Below, one piece after another: positions 10,350-22,565 of a stretch of DNA of 64,000 nt; within the stretch, counting starts at the first letter, position 1; each line of letters starts with the position of its first letter. Source of the stretch: Ascarosepion bandense. Taxonomy: Eukaryota > Mollusca > Cephalopoda > Sepiida > Sepiidae. Location: NCBI GenBank assembly GCA_037127315.1, contig JBBBDQ010000421.1, forward strand, positions 2,181,001 to 2,245,000, in the 5' to 3' direction. Below the pieces are notes generated by a model that was not told the origin of the DNA, did not search any database, and saw only the letters and a program-made list of their open reading frames with translations. The translations under genes and the position numbers were made by a program.

Positions 10350-10437
10350 ATACCACGCATATATAATATATAAATAATATAATATATATATAACAAATTG
10401 CGTATATATATTGATATTTATAATTATATACATACAT

Positions 10438-10495
<58 letters not shown>

Positions 10496-10640
10496 ACACA
10501 CACATATATATATACATATATATATTTATATATATATTACGAAAATAAAATTTATATATATATGTATAAATTTTATATATATATATATACATATTTTTAT
10601 TTGAATATATGTACATATTCAAATGAAACTTAAAATTACA
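10350..10640. repeat. Low-complexity TA/CA block
   Basis: Mixed (TA)n interruptions around a pure (CA)26 at 10441-10492. Open frames here are microsatellite translations. Confidence 0.85.
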
Positions 10641-10685
10641 TAATTTTTTAAGTTTTATTTGAACATACAGATATGTAGATATATA

Positions 10686-11660
10686 ACATTAGCGATGAGA
10701 AAAATAAAGGAACGATGCTAGTTAGGCTATGCGTGTAGAACATTTGGACGAGAAATATTTTAAATGTAAATTTAAAATTATTCATCCCAGTTATACGATG
10801 TAGAAACATATTAAAAATAAATAAGAAAATATAATGCTTTGATTATTTTTCGGCGAACCTGATTTTAAAAGCCATGTTTTTTTTAAACATTTTAATATTG
10901 ACCGAACATATGCGTGACGAATACATTGACAGAAAATAGAGCGATAAAGCCATTTCCACTGAATTCAGTATTTGCTGATTTTGCATTTCGGATGGGATTT
11001 GTCCGTTTTCCAGATTCTTGTTGCCGAGGTTTTTATTGATGAAAGTTTGTATATATGTATTATGGGGATAATATGCAGCAATATCCAATTTACGCGTGAA
11101 ATCAGGGAAATAAGGGAAACGATTACAAGAACACGGCTATTGGTTAATATTTCGCGTTTTTATTTCTTGTATTTGAAGATTAATCTGTTTGAATGATTCT
11201 TGGCGCCGTAATGTTGACAAAATATCAGACAGCAAGAGAAATTGAAAGTTTCGTAATCAAAAATCATGGAAGCTGCAGATACGGTGAGGAATAGACTATT
11301 ATAAGGATTATCGTCCAGATAATGAAAAGTTTGATGGAAACGTGTTAAATAAAGGGAAGTGAGAAGAATTACAAGAAAGCGAAGAGAAAGAACAAAAGAA
11401 AAAAGAAGATAAAGAAAAAGATGAGGAAGAAGCAAGGGATGAAAGAAGAGAAGGGGGAGGAATATGGAAAGAAAAAGAGAGTGAGAAGATGAAGAAAATA
11501 AATGAAATGAAAGAGACAAAGAACAAAAGAGAAATAGGGAAAGATGAATTTGTAAAAGGAAAATGAGGAACAACAATGCAGAGAAAAACTAAGAACGAAA
11601 GGAAAAGAGAGAAGGAAAGAATGACGTAAAGAACAAAAGTAAGATGAAAAGAAGAAGAAG
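10686..11660. repeat. Dispersed ~1 kb duplication, copy 2
   Basis: Aligns collinearly with 3841-4860. Shared segments include ATTAGCGATGAGAAAAATAA, AAATGTAAATTTAAAATTAT, TTTGCTGATTTTGCATTTCG, GGCTATTGGTTAATATTTCG and TAGACTATTATAAGGATTAT. It ends in a longer purine-rich stretch. Both copies follow a SINE A tail and TA-rich DNA. Confidence 0.75.
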
Positions 11661-12230
11661 AAAAAATTTAAAGAATGAGAAAAAAAATAAGAAAAGATAG
11701 AACTAGGCGGAGGTGGAAAAATAACCGAGAAAAAAAAAGAGGATAAAGACGAAAGAAGAACGAGAAACTCATAACCAACGATGAAAAGAAACAGAAGGAA
11801 AAGAGAAAGAAAATAAAGAGAAGAATAGGGAAGAGATGAGAAAAAAAAAGACTGGTAAGAACGAATTCGATGAGATAAACAAAAAGAAGAGGAGCCAAAG
11901 GGAAAGAATAAACTGAAAGAATGGAACGAAGAAAGGAAAAAATTCTGAAGAAGACCTCAGAAAGAGGAAACAATAAATATTAGAAGAAGAAAAAGTAAAA
12001 GTGTGGGAAGCAGAATGGAAATGAAAGGGAAGAGAGGAGAAGAAATAAAAGTATATGGAAAAGAAAGAAATAAGGCGAGTGAAAGAAGAAGAAGACGAAG
12101 GCGAAAAAGAAGATAAAGAATAAAAAGATAAAAAAAGAAGATGAAGAAGAAAATGAAGAAGAAGGTAGCGAAGAAGAAGATAAAGACGAAGCTTAGATTC
12201 AATCTCATGACAACGGTCTCATCGCGTCTA
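11661..12230. repeat. Purine-rich (GAA/GAAA) tract
   Basis: Almost pure A/G on the plus strand for over 500 bp. It continues from the duplication and gives long F/L/S-rich spurious frames on the minus strand. It has potential to form intramolecular triplex structures, which is an inference from composition. Confidence 0.7.
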
Positions 12231-12380
12231 CTCGAAAAACTCATTATTCAGAACATTATTTGAAATCTGTGAAATGCAAAATGGGATGCAAAGTTAGTTG
12301 TAAAAATTAGTGAATCTTAAACCAAAGCAAGGAACGGGAGGCCAGATTGCTTAATTAAAAAGGAATTTGTAAATATTAAA

Positions 12381-12680
12381 GTCAGTCAGTTAAGTGCCGT
12401 CCGTAATACACGCTTGGGCGATCATGTCTCGAAAGAGACATGACTGACTGGGCAGAAGATTATCCCGTAGTAGGTTGCCATTGCTTTCTGCGGTAGACTG
12501 GTTACCGACCAAGGCTATAGAACCCAGTCTGTCCTGTTATTTAACCCATAACTGGAGGGAAGAAACGGATTAGTACCTTTCCCAAGGGTATTTACGCGTT
12601 AGTGAATGCAATGAATTCAGATGAAATTCGAACTCGGTTCCCCGTTCCGAGCCGATATCCAATGCACCACAATGCACATG
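12381..12680 (-). mobile_element. SINE B, full-length copy
   Basis: Minus-strand head with box A (GTGCATTGGATATCGG type) and box B (CGAGTTCGAATTTCA type). The body holds TTGGGAAAGGTACTAATC, AGTTATGGGTTAAATAACA and GGTAACCAGTCTACCGCAGA, and the tail is ACTTAACTGACTGAC. About 300 bp. Full matches elsewhere are 35724-36027 (+), 41739-42045 (-) and 42981-43283 (+). Confidence 0.85.
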
Positions 12681-12774
12681 ATAAAGACATGATCTAATTC
12701 ACTCAATAAAAGGAAAGCTTTAATCAATTCTTGTTTTTCCTTGTTAATAGAAACAATAGCTTTGCGCTTCAATC

Positions 12775-14375
12775 AATCTCTATAGCAAGATACGTCGTTG
12801 TCGTATTTAATGTACATTCATGCGTTGAGATTCTTCCAGATTTTCAAGCAAGACACTTTAGAGTGGTATTTAACAGATACTCATACGTCGCAAATGTATT
12901 TGTATAAAAAGTCTTTAAAGCAATACTTTTAGAAAGCAAAACTCTCTAGTAATAAGCAACTCATTCTTTACAGTACTTTCAAACTTTACAAGAATCTTCG
13001 TGGTCGTATTTAATGTATATTCGAGTTTTCAATCTTTACAGCAAAATTTTACATATAGAAAAATAGATACCCATGCTTTCCAAGTTTCACAATCTTAATA
13101 GCTAGATTATTTGTGGCCGTATTTGATGGATGTAATTGTTTTACTATTTTTTCAAATTTTATAGCAATGTTATTCGTGGACATATTTAATAGATACTCAA
13201 GTTTCCTAAGTCTTTTAATCTTTATAGCAAAGATATTCGTGTTCGTATTCAATGGATACTCATGTTTTACAAATCTTTCAATTTTTATAGCAATGTTGTT
13301 CGTGAACATATTTAATGGCTACTCAAGTTTTGTTAAGTTTTTCAATCTTTATAGCAAACATATTCGTTTTCGTATTCAATGGATACTCATGTTTTACTAT
13401 GTTTTCAAATTTTATAGCAAGGTCATTCGTGGACATATTTAATGGCTACTCAAGTTTTGTTAAGTTTTTCAATCTTTATAGCAAACATATTCGTGTTCGT
13501 ATTCAATAGATACTCATGTTTTTTTATTCTTTCAAATTTTATAGCAAGTTTATTCGTGGACATATGTAATAGTTACTCAAGTTTATTTTAAAATTTTTTC
13601 AATCTTTATAGCAAACATATTCGTGTTCGTATTCAATAGATACTCATGTTTTTTTATTCTTTCAAATTTTATAGCAAGTTTATTCGTGGACATATGTAAT
13701 AGTTACTCAAGTTTATTTAAAAATTTTTTCAATCTTTATAGCAAACATATTCGTGTTTGTATTTAATGGATACTCATGTTTTACTATTATTTCAAATTTT
13801 ATAGGAAGTTTATTCGTGGATATATTTAATGGATACTCAAGTTTTCTAAGTCTTTCAATCTTTATAGCAAAGATATTCGTGTTCGTACTCAATAGATACT
13901 CATGCTTTGCAATTCTTTCAAATTTTATGGCAAGGTTATTCGTGGACATATTTAATTTCTATTCAAGTTTTTTTAAGTTATTCAATTTTTATAACAAAGA
14001 TATTCCTGTTCGTATTCAAAGGATATTCGTGCTTTATAATTCTTTCAATCCTTATAGCAAAGTTACTGGATGCCGTATTTATTTTATTCTCACGATTTCT
14101 AATTATTTAAATATTTATAGCTACGTTATTCGTGTTCATATTCAACGGATGCTCATATTTACAATGTTTTCAATCTTTGTGGGAAGATTATTATTGGATG
14201 TAGATAATATATACATATGCTCTCCAAGATTTCATCCTCTTCATCCGATGGTCATATTTATTGGATTCTTAAGATTTCAAATTCTTTCAATCATAGAAAG
14301 CTTATTTGGAGGTCGTAGTTAATGGATACTTATGCGTTCCAATTATTTAAACCTTTATTGCAAAGTTATTGGATG
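12775..14375. repeat. Tandem array, 126-130 bp period built of two half-units
   Basis: TTTCAATCTTTATAGCAAACATATTCGTGTTCG and TTTCAAATTTTATAGCAAGG...GTGGACATATTTAATGG-type half-units alternate. GCAAA(C/G)ATAT recurs at 13227, 13353, 13481, 13611, 13741, 13867 and (as ACAAAGATAT) 13994, which gives spacings of 126, 128, 130, 130, 126 and 127. The flanks at 12775-13080 and 14050-14375 are more diverged. The 189-residue frame at 13753-14322 is just the repeat translated. Confidence 0.9.
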
Positions 14376-14540
14376 TTATATCATTTTGTGAATTGTTATG
14401 GTTTTGTTTCATTTAACTTGTCTGTTTCCGTTTTGTGAAGTGTAATTCCATTTGGTGCTTTTGTTTAGTTCTCTGTGAATTTAACTTCGGGGACATGAAG
14501 AAAACAATTTTATTTGGAATCTTTCAAGAGTTTCGTAAAA

Positions 14541-14583
14541 TGTGTGTGTGTGAGTGTGTGTGTGTGTGTGTATGTGTGTGTGT
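14541..14583. repeat. (TG)n microsatellite
   Basis: Interrupted TG run between the two tandem arrays. Confidence 0.9.
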
Positions 14584-14722
14584 GAAAGTAGTTAGACAAA
14601 ATGTAGAAGCTATTCAACTACGTGTTTCTCTCTTTATAGTAATGGCCTTCAGACGAAGAGAGAATAAACCACGAGTGAGAAAAATGTGTTGGAATATGAC
14701 GAAGAGGTATACTAAAATGAAG

Positions 14723-16760
14723 TATTGATCTAGGATTATGAAAGAATGATAGAGGAATAAAAAGGAATGACAAAAATATGAAATGATGAAGATATATAAC
14801 GGAATAATAAACATATAAAGAAAAGAAAAAAGAATGGAAAGGATAGATAAAGAAATATAATGGAATGGTAAAGGAATATAAAAGAATGACAAAAGAATAT
14901 AAAAGAATGATAGAGTAATATAAAAATGATAAACAATGACAAAGAAAAATAAAAGTATGATAGAATAATAATAAAAATGTTGAGTAATGATAAAAGAATA
15001 TAAAAGAATGACAAAAAGTATAAAAGTATGATAGAGTAATATACAAAAGATAAAAAATGATAAAATAATATAAAATAATGTCAAAAGAATATTAAAGAAT
15101 GAGATAGTAATATAAAAATTATAAACAATAATAAAGGAATATAAAAGAATGGCAAAAGAATATAAAAGAATGATAGAGCAATATAAAAGATGATAAACAG
15201 TGATAAAGGAATATAAAAGAATGACAAAAGGATATAAAAGAATGAGAGAGTAATATAAAAATGATAAACAATGATAAAAGAATATAAAAGAATGACAAAA
15301 GAATATAAAAGAATGACAAATGAATATAAAAGAATGATAGAGTAATAAAAAATTATAAATAATGATGAAGAAATATAAAAGAATGATAGAGTTATATACA
15401 TATCATAAACAATGAAAAAGGAATATAAAAGAATGACAAAAGAATATAAATGAATGATAGAGCAATATACAAATGATAAACAATGATAAAAGAATATAAA
15501 AGAATGACAAAAGAATATAAAAGAATGATAGAGAAATATAAAAATTATAAACAATGATGAAGAAATATAAAGGAATGATAGAGTTATATAAAAACTATAA
15601 ACAATGATAAAGGAATATAAAAGAATGACAAAAGAATATAAAAAAATGAGAGAGTAATATAAAAGTGATAAACAATAATAAAGGAATATAAAAGAATGAC
15701 CAAAGGATATAAAAGCATGATGGAGTTATATAAATATGATAAACAATGATAAAAGAATATAAAAGAATGACAAAAGAATGTGAAAGAATGATAGAGTAAT
15801 ATAAAAATTATAAACAATGATGAAGAAGTATAAAAGAATGATGAAGTAATATAAAAATGATAAACAATGATAAAGGAATATAAAAGACTGACAAAAGTAT
15901 ATAAACGTATGATAGAGCAATATTAAAATGATTAAGAAATGATAAAAGAATATAAAAGAATGACAAAAGAATATTAAAGAATGACAAATGAATATAAAAG
16001 AATGATAGAGTAATATAAAAATTATAAAAAATGATAAAGGAATATAAAAGAATGACAAAAGAATATAAACGTATGATAGAGTAATATAAAAATGATGAAA
16101 AAATCATAAAAAATTATAAAAGAATATAAATATATGATAAAGTAATATAAAAATGATAAACAATGATAAATGAATATAAAAGAATGACAAAAGAATATAA
16201 AAGAATGATAGTGTAATATAAAAATGCTAAACAATGATAAAGGAATATAAAAGAATGTCAAAAGAATATAAAAGAATGATAGAGTAATATAAAAATGATA
16301 AACAATGATAAAGGAATATAAAAGAATGTCAAAAGAATATAAAAGAATTATAGAGTAATATAAAAATGATAAACAATGATAAAGGAATATAAAAGAATGT
16401 CAAAAGAATATAAAAGAATTATAGAGTAATATAAAAATGATAAACAATGATAAAAGAATATAAAAGAATGACGAAAGAATATAAAAGAAAGACAAAAGTA
16501 TAAAAGTATGATAGAGTAATATACAAAAGATAAAAAATGATAAAAGAATATAAAATAATGTCAAAAGAATATAAAAGAATGAGATAGTAATATAAAAATT
16601 ATAAACAATGATAAAGGAATATAAAAGAATGACAAAAGAATATAAAAGGATGATAGTAATATAGAAAATGATAAACAATGATAAAGGAATATAAAAGAAT
16701 GATAATGAAGTATAATATGATAAAGTAATAAAAAGGTATGGTAAAGAAATATAATGAAAT
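14723..16760. repeat. Tandem array, 71-bp period (~2 kb)
   Basis: Purine-rich unit containing GATAGAGTAATATAAAAATG, ATAAACAATGATAAAGGAAT and ATAAAAGAATGACAAAAGAA. AGAGTAATAT recurs at 16281, 16352 and 16423, exactly 71 bp apart, with higher divergence toward the left end. The unit has internal 10-11 bp sub-periodicity (GAATATAAAA). Long F/Y/I/H-rich minus-strand frames are repeat translations, not genes. Confidence 0.93.
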
Positions 16761-16765
16761 GATAA

Positions 16766-16985
16766 AAGCATATTAAGGGAGAATAACTCATGACTACCAA
16801 AAGAGGCCTTAAGCAAGTAATGAGAATGATATAACCCAGTGATCGTAATAAACGGTTCGGTTCGAAATTCCTAGCACCTGAAGAAGGCCTGAGCATACAA
16901 CGACCAAAACGTCGTACAAATGACAACCAAGATAAAGACAATAGTCCGAATAATGTAAATAGTGTAAATACTACCTCATCTCGAA
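16766..16985 (+). mobile_element. Repeat family D (possible Penelope-like terminal region)
   Basis: Shares AACTCATGACTACCAAAAGA, CCCAGTGATCG.AATAAA, GGTTCGAAATTCCTAG and TAATGTAAATAGT with 47505-47705 (+) and, reversed, 46075-46245. The segment CTGAAGAAGGCC ... ACGACCAAAACG resembles the degenerate hammerhead core of PLE ends (CTGAAGA, hairpin, GAAAC). The assignment is tentative. Confidence 0.45.
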
Positions 16986-18184
16986 AATATAGACAAAAAA
17001 TTCCTCTATCTACTAAATGTTTTAATAGTTTTTAAAATCAATTTAAAATACCAGTTTCAAGACTGAAAAGGACGTAATTTAGTTTTACATCTTTTTGTTT
17101 AAGGAGAAGGGCCTAGAGAATTTGTAGAAAGTTTTTTGTTCTATTAATGTTGTATTGTTTACGATGATTTAGTCTACGTTCATTGATTAGTAGGCAATTC
17201 CCATTAATATGAACACCAATGATGCTTTGATCAGATAACTCATTATATCATTTATAAATGCGTAATCAATATTGTCAGTGCACTCACTTGTATTTCTGAG
17301 AGATTTGAAAAAGATCAGCATATACACGAGGATAAACCGCTTCTGGAATCAATTCTGGAACGCACATGTGAAATTAAAATTCCCACTTTTCTTTGCGTTG
17401 CAGTGAGGCATCATTACTGATGAGAAGGCCGGCGAATTTTAATTCAATTGTTTTTATATCAACGTTGGTATTCCAAGACTAGTTCGAAAGAGCAAGAAAA
17501 TTCGTCTCGTTGCAAAAAAAGTTGTTTTTTGTATGTACAGAATTCTGGTTAGTCTTTATCCGAGATCAAAAAGAAACACCTTTAAAAAAGAAGCAGAAGA
17601 ACATTTTTATGATTTCTGAGAATTATTTTTATCTTAAAATAAGGAGGAGATTTGTTCTAAACTAAAGTGTTTGGAGTTCCGAATCCAACGCTTTTGAAAA
17701 GGAAAAAAAATCCTGTCTCTTTTGACATGAATTTTGTCGTCGTCGTACGTCTGCTGGGCACTTAAGCCATCTTCTTTCCTCAAGCGAACATTTAATTTTA
17801 ACGTCCTAAAGAAAAATCAATAGTTTCAATAATCTTGAAAAAAAAAAAAAAAAAAAAAGGAAGAAAATCGGTAAATTTATATAAAGAAATCAAATCTAAT
17901 CAAATATTAAAAAATTGGCCTTAGGTAAAATTTTTACTTTGCCATAATCAATTCATCTTCCCATCTTCAGCTTTTTATTCGAAATAATTATTGAAACATT
18001 TTTTGTTGTGTAATTCAAATCTACTTTTAAAATTATTCTCTAAAGTTTGTAGATTTGAAATTATTATTATGAACTTTTCCTTAGCATTTAATTTTATAAT
18101 AATATTGTGGCAGAAGAAAATTTTGTTGCGTTTTAAGTGAATTTCAAGAATGCTATTTCGATATTTGTACATAGATTTAAGGAG
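16986..18184. other. Unassigned AT-rich sequence
   Basis: No motif, repeat or coding frame that I can defend. There is a poly-A run near 17838. Confidence 0.4.
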
Positions 18185-18335
18185 ACACTGCAGAGTAAAG
18201 CTCAGATTAAGGAACCGTAGAGCTGAGTTCGAATTATAATCAAGTCATTACCTTCACTGACGTGCTAATACTTTTGGAAAAGATATAAAGACGTGTCTTC
18301 TCACCCTTGCTATGATGAAATAGCAAGGCACTCTG
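18185..18335 (+). mobile_element. Diverged tRNA-derived SINE fragment
   Basis: A weak box A (GTAAAGCTCAGATTAAGG) and a box B (GCTGAGTTCGAATTATA) are followed by TACTTTTGGAAAAGATATAA, which resembles the SINE B body. Heavily decayed. Confidence 0.4.
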
Positions 18336-19143
18336 ATTCCTGTAGACTAGTTTAGGAGAAGAAAACTCTGTATTTAAACTAGCCTGGAGATAGTTGGGCT
18401 CCGTTAGAATGTCTTACTCGGGATTCGCTACTACTATAACGGCTGCAGTACATGTTGCCTTTACGACCATAATAGGTTTCAGGATTCGTAATCGTGACAT
18501 AGACCTATTCTGTCACAAACGTGCTAAATTTCACCATCTCTAAGGCAGCTTCGTAGATCGATCCTCATAGAATTCTTTCTAGGCAATAAACTGATCTAAG
18601 TGTTTTGTACATATAACTAGAAAAGTGAATATATCTTCCAATTAAGGGAACTTTATAGGGACCGAAATAAGCATTAATTTGAAGGATGCAAATTCAGGTG
18701 AGTACGCCAGGTGTAGGACATCTCAGCCAAGCTGTACCGAGTATGACCGGGTCTAGCGTTGCCCTGATGACTGCCTATTATCATTCCAATGGTGAAAAGT
18801 CCTTTTTTGAATTCAACGTCTTTTATGGAAAAAAAATCATAATACGCAATGCTCTTTTAAACCCACTAGAAAAACAGCATCATCTTCTTTTGATGCAGAC
18901 TGCCATTTATTAAAGGTGACCCATTTTGTTTATCTCAAGATCTTTTACATTCTACATTTTTTGTAAACAATCTCTTTTTTATCACGATGTAAATAAGGCG
19001 TATCGTTTGCATAATTTATAACTTATCCAACTAGTTAATTCTCAAACATATTTATATTGTCAATCTAAACATTTTATATTTAACCTGATAATTAAACTAT
19101 TAGAAAAACCTTTCTTTGTAGACAGACAATAATTGGATATCTA
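18336..19143. other. Unassigned sequence
   Basis: Nothing recognised. A 75-codon open frame at 18686-18913 has no motif or repeat match that I can name. Confidence 0.35.
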
Positions 19144-19853
19144 AACTTATTTATAAATGGAACTTTGTCTCTGTGTATGTGTTTGTATGTGTGTGCGTGT
19201 GTGTGTGTCCGTTACCTGTAGACTCCGAAACAGGTGAACCGATTTTCTTGAAAATTTACACAGTTGTACTATAAGCGTCTGCGAGTGTCCTTAGCTAGGT
19301 TTTGTGTCGAGGTACCCCCGATAAATATCGAAAATCGATCCGATTTTAATCAAATTTGATACATTCATAGACAAAGACATAAGAAATGATATTCAGAAGT
19401 TTCAAGGTTACAGTTCTTACAATAGTGCAGAAAATCGATAATGTATATATGTATATATGTATAAAAGGCAAGATGTTTGTGTGTGTGTCTGTTTATCTGC
19501 CTGAATGCCTGTATTTTTTCAGCCCTTTTATTTTAATTTTTGCTTCGGGTTTGGCTCTAATTAGGTATCATTGTAGTTCTTAGTCTCAGCCATGATACCA
19601 TTTACTCAGAGGACTTATCTAGCCTTCAAAATTCAGTTTACAACGAAAAAAACTTATTTGATATCGATACCAGGAAATCAAAATTTGACTTACATCCATT
19701 CATTTTTCTTTCAGTCTACGGTTTTGCTTTAACTGGAAACAACTATTGCTATTTAGTCTTTCGTGCCAACGTGCAAAGAGTCTAAGCTCCAGGACAATGG
19801 ATTAGTTTTAAAGCTTTCATTACATCCGAGCAACGCCGGGCTATACTGCTAGT
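19144..19853 (-). mobile_element. Dispersed repeat family T, minus-strand copy
   Basis: Near-complete inverse of 6283-7032. It runs from AACTTATTTATAAATGGAAC through GTCCGTTACCTGTAGACTCC and AAAAGGCAAGATGTTTGTGT to GCCGGGCTATACTGCTAGT. The (CA)n end is short here, seen as a mixed TG run at 19155-19210. Confidence 0.8.
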
Positions 19854-20233
19854 TCACCATACAATAATCTTGTTATTCAATAAGCCTGGAATAATTTCTT
19901 CATTACTGATAAACGTGTTCTTCATGTTTTTTTTTTACTTTGTTGTTTTGAGTTGTATAAACCCCATTATTAGTAGTGGAGCTGCTTAAGATTTAGATTG
20001 AGTCAAATTTGACTCTTGTTGTTTATAAATGAGTTTCTTCTTTTTAAAAGTTTGTATTTTTTAAAGGGAGATTAATCCTAATTACACACTAGTTATTTAC
20101 ATATGAGTAAAAATCTGGGCACAAAAATGTATCTTCTCTTCGGCAAATAATACATAGAAGATAGCAGATGTGTTGACGATGCGGAACATCTCATTGCTAA
20201 CAACTGATGTGAAAACACGAAAGTTTATTGACG

Positions 20234-20677
20234 TTCTTCTTCTTCTTTGTGCCCTGTCCATTCAGGACGTAGGTGATCATGGCTTTCCACGTCTCCCTAT
20301 CCCTGGTGGCTCTTAGCACGCCTTCTCCTGTTACACCATTCAACTCTCGTTCCCTCATCCACCTGATTAGGTCCTTCAAATATGCTATCCGTTGCTTTCC
20401 TCTGTCTCTTTTTCCCTCTATCTGACCTGTTAGTATCAGGTTCTCCAAGCCCTCCTTCCTCATTGCATGTCCCAGGAACTTCCGCTGTCTCTTCCTGATG
20501 CTCAGTATTAATTTCCTTTTTGTTTCCATCATTTGTAGGACCTCATCATTGCTCACATGCTCGATTCATGAAATTCGCTGCATCCTTTTGTAGAACCAGA
20601 TTTCAGTTGCTTCAAAGTTTTCCTTCATCTTTGATGATATTGTCCAGCATTCACTGCCATATTGAAGAACTGACGTT
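20234..20677 (-). mobile_element. LINE B (RTE-like), ORF2 C-terminus and GAA-type tail
   Basis: The minus strand encodes a nearly open C-terminus (20197-20556): RKRQRKFLGHAMRKEGLENL, a charged GKRDRGKQR segment, and DRETWKAMITYVL before the stop. The region upstream (20560-20677) matches the AEMWFYRRML and SVLQYGSE segments of the longer copy. The 3' end is a run of GAA units (TTC on plus at 20234-20247). The 5' truncation abuts the Tx1-like ORF1. Confidence 0.8.
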
Positions 20678-21731
20678 AGCAGGAAGAAAGTAGGGGCGGC
20701 TATCAAAACCCTCCAAATAGCACCAAAACTGCTCGTCCAAAAGAGTCATACCACGCGAGACATCTTGCAGACAACAGAAAAAGAAGCTAAGCAGTTGTCG
20801 GTTAATATGCTATCAACAAATTCAGTCACGTTTTAAGCAGAGTATATGGACACTTGTAAAACACGAATCATTTTGCATGGAGTGCCGATGAATATTTCTG
20901 AATACCACCTGGGGGCATTCTTTTTAAGAAGTATGATAAGATGGGTGAGTTCTCAGCAGTAATAAGTAAGGCAGGCTTTGCTATAGTCGACTTTACTCTT
21001 CAAGTGATCTTGACCCTTAATGATCTCCTTGATATCCCAAAATGTATTGACCTGCTATGGCCGGTTAGTATATTTAGTTGAGAAGGGCTGATGACCCTAC
21101 TGCTAGTCCTGTAGTTCCACAAGCATTTGAGAAAGGCATGCCCGGAAAATAACTCAACACCACGATCTAAACGTTCAACAACAACAACAACAACATTAAA
21201 GGAACCAGTAGAGGAGGACAAGCCCAGTCTGGCCTCCACTAGTGAATGGCAGCAGGTAGCAAAGAGGGGCTCTAAAATGACCTCTTCTTCCCAGCAGGAT
21301 GTCTCACAGGGTAAAAAAAAACAAAATATAAAAACAGCAGGCCCGCAGTAACAACAAATACCGCAGCTACATCAGAGGCAGCAATCACCACAGCGGTAGA
21401 AACAACATTAGAGGTAGCGATAATATTCACAGGAACAACAATTGCTGCAGAAACCACAGGTAAACAGCATGAAGATGGAGTAGATGCCTCCGCTTTGTTC
21501 TTCTTTCTTGAAAATGAAGAGGGAAGAGGAGGAAGAGAAGGACAAAATTTGGATAAAAAAAAAAGATAAAAAAAAAACAGCTGGACGGAGTAGGGCGCAG
21601 ACAGTTGTGGAACACCCTAAGTCTCAATCCATTCCTGCTTCACCAAATAAGAAAAAAATATGCTGATAAGGATAAGAGCCTTCCCAATTCCCCTACTACT
21701 GTTTATTTCCCTCCATCATGCCAATCTCCAC
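20678..21731 (+). pseudogene. Tx1-like LINE ORF1 (gag-like) remnant
   Basis: Degenerate frames give RIILHGVPMNISEYHLGAFF near 20860-20920, then LDIPKCIDLL near 21030. A decayed zinc-knuckle region ends in HLRKACPENNSTPR near 21123-21168, followed by a polar linker (STTTTTTLKEP..ASTSEWQQVAKRG). This order (RNA-binding fold, CCHC-type knuckle, low-complexity tail) is typical of Tx1-group ORF1, as I recall the family. Some cysteines of the knuckle are lost to substitution and stops are present. The sequence is interrupted at 21732 by LINE B, after which ORF2 follows. Confidence 0.65.
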
Positions 21732-21770
21732 TCTTCTTCTTCTTCTTCTTCTTCTTCTTCTTCTTCTTCT
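21732..21770. repeat. (TTC)n tail of LINE B
   Basis: Thirteen TTC units forming the 3' tail (GAA on the element's strand). Confidence 0.9.
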
Positions 21771-22565
21771 ATGTGCCCTGTCACTTCAGGACGTAGGCGA
21801 TCATGGCCCTCCACGTCTCCCTATCCCTTGTGGCCCTTAGTATGTTTGTTCCTGTTACTCCTGGCAACCCCCGTTCAGTCATCCACCCAACCAGGCCATG
21901 CAAATATGTTATCCGCTGCCTTCCTCTGTCTCTCTTTCCCTCTACCTGGCTAGTCAGTATCAGGTTCTCCAAGCCCTCCTTTCTCATTGCGTGTCCCAGG
22001 AACTTCAGTTATCTCTTCCTGATGATCAGTATTAATTTCCTTATGGTTGCCATTCTTTCCAACACCTCATCGTTGCTTGCATGTTCAGTCCACGATATCC
22101 GCAGCATCCTTCTGTAGAACCACATTTCCGCTGCTTCCAGTTTTGTCCTCATTTTCGATGATATTGTCCAGCACTCACTGCCGTATTGAAGAACTGACAT
22201 CACATAGCAATCCAGCACTCTTTTCTTTGTTTCTAGTGAAAATTTCCTGTGTGTTAGTACTTTGCTCAGCTTCTGGAACGCATCCTTTGCCATGCCAATT
22301 CGCCTTCTGATCTCTGTGTCGCACTTTCCATCTCCTGTTAGAACACTTCCTAGATATTTAAATTTTTGCACCTGCTTTATTCTGGTATCCCCCACCTGTA
22401 TTTGGCATTTTGGGTTGCACCTTTTACTGATGACCATGCATTCAGTTTTCTTAAAGTTTATTTGTAGTCCTTTTTTGTCACTCTCCACCGCTACCTTCTG
22501 TAGGAGGTCCTGCAGTTTCCTTTCCGTGTCTGCAATCAGCACTGTAATCAGCACTGTTCATCTGT
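21732..22565 (-). mobile_element. LINE B (RTE-like), longest coherent RT copy
   Basis: Minus strand. It starts just after the YADD box, then LIADTERKLQDLLQKVAV, KTECMVISKRCNPKCQIQ, QKFKYLGSVLTGDGKC, RVLDCYVMSVLQYGSECW and AEMWFYRRMLRISW, an RTE/BovB-type thumb and connector. It ends at the same C-terminus as 20234-20677, and the tail is a pure (GAA)13 (TTC on plus, 21732-21770). Reading is open for about 180 codons at 22009-22554. A short repeat of the CAGTGCTGATT segment lies at the 5' truncation point (22540-22560). Confidence 0.85.

Noticed and set aside
13753..14322. 189-codon plus-strand open frame
   Set aside because: Fully explained by the 126-130 bp tandem array. The motif periodicity equals the DNA period.
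14614..16261. Long minus-strand open frames rich in F, Y, I, S and H
   Set aside because: They are translations of the 71-bp tandem array in several frames, with no start context or domain.
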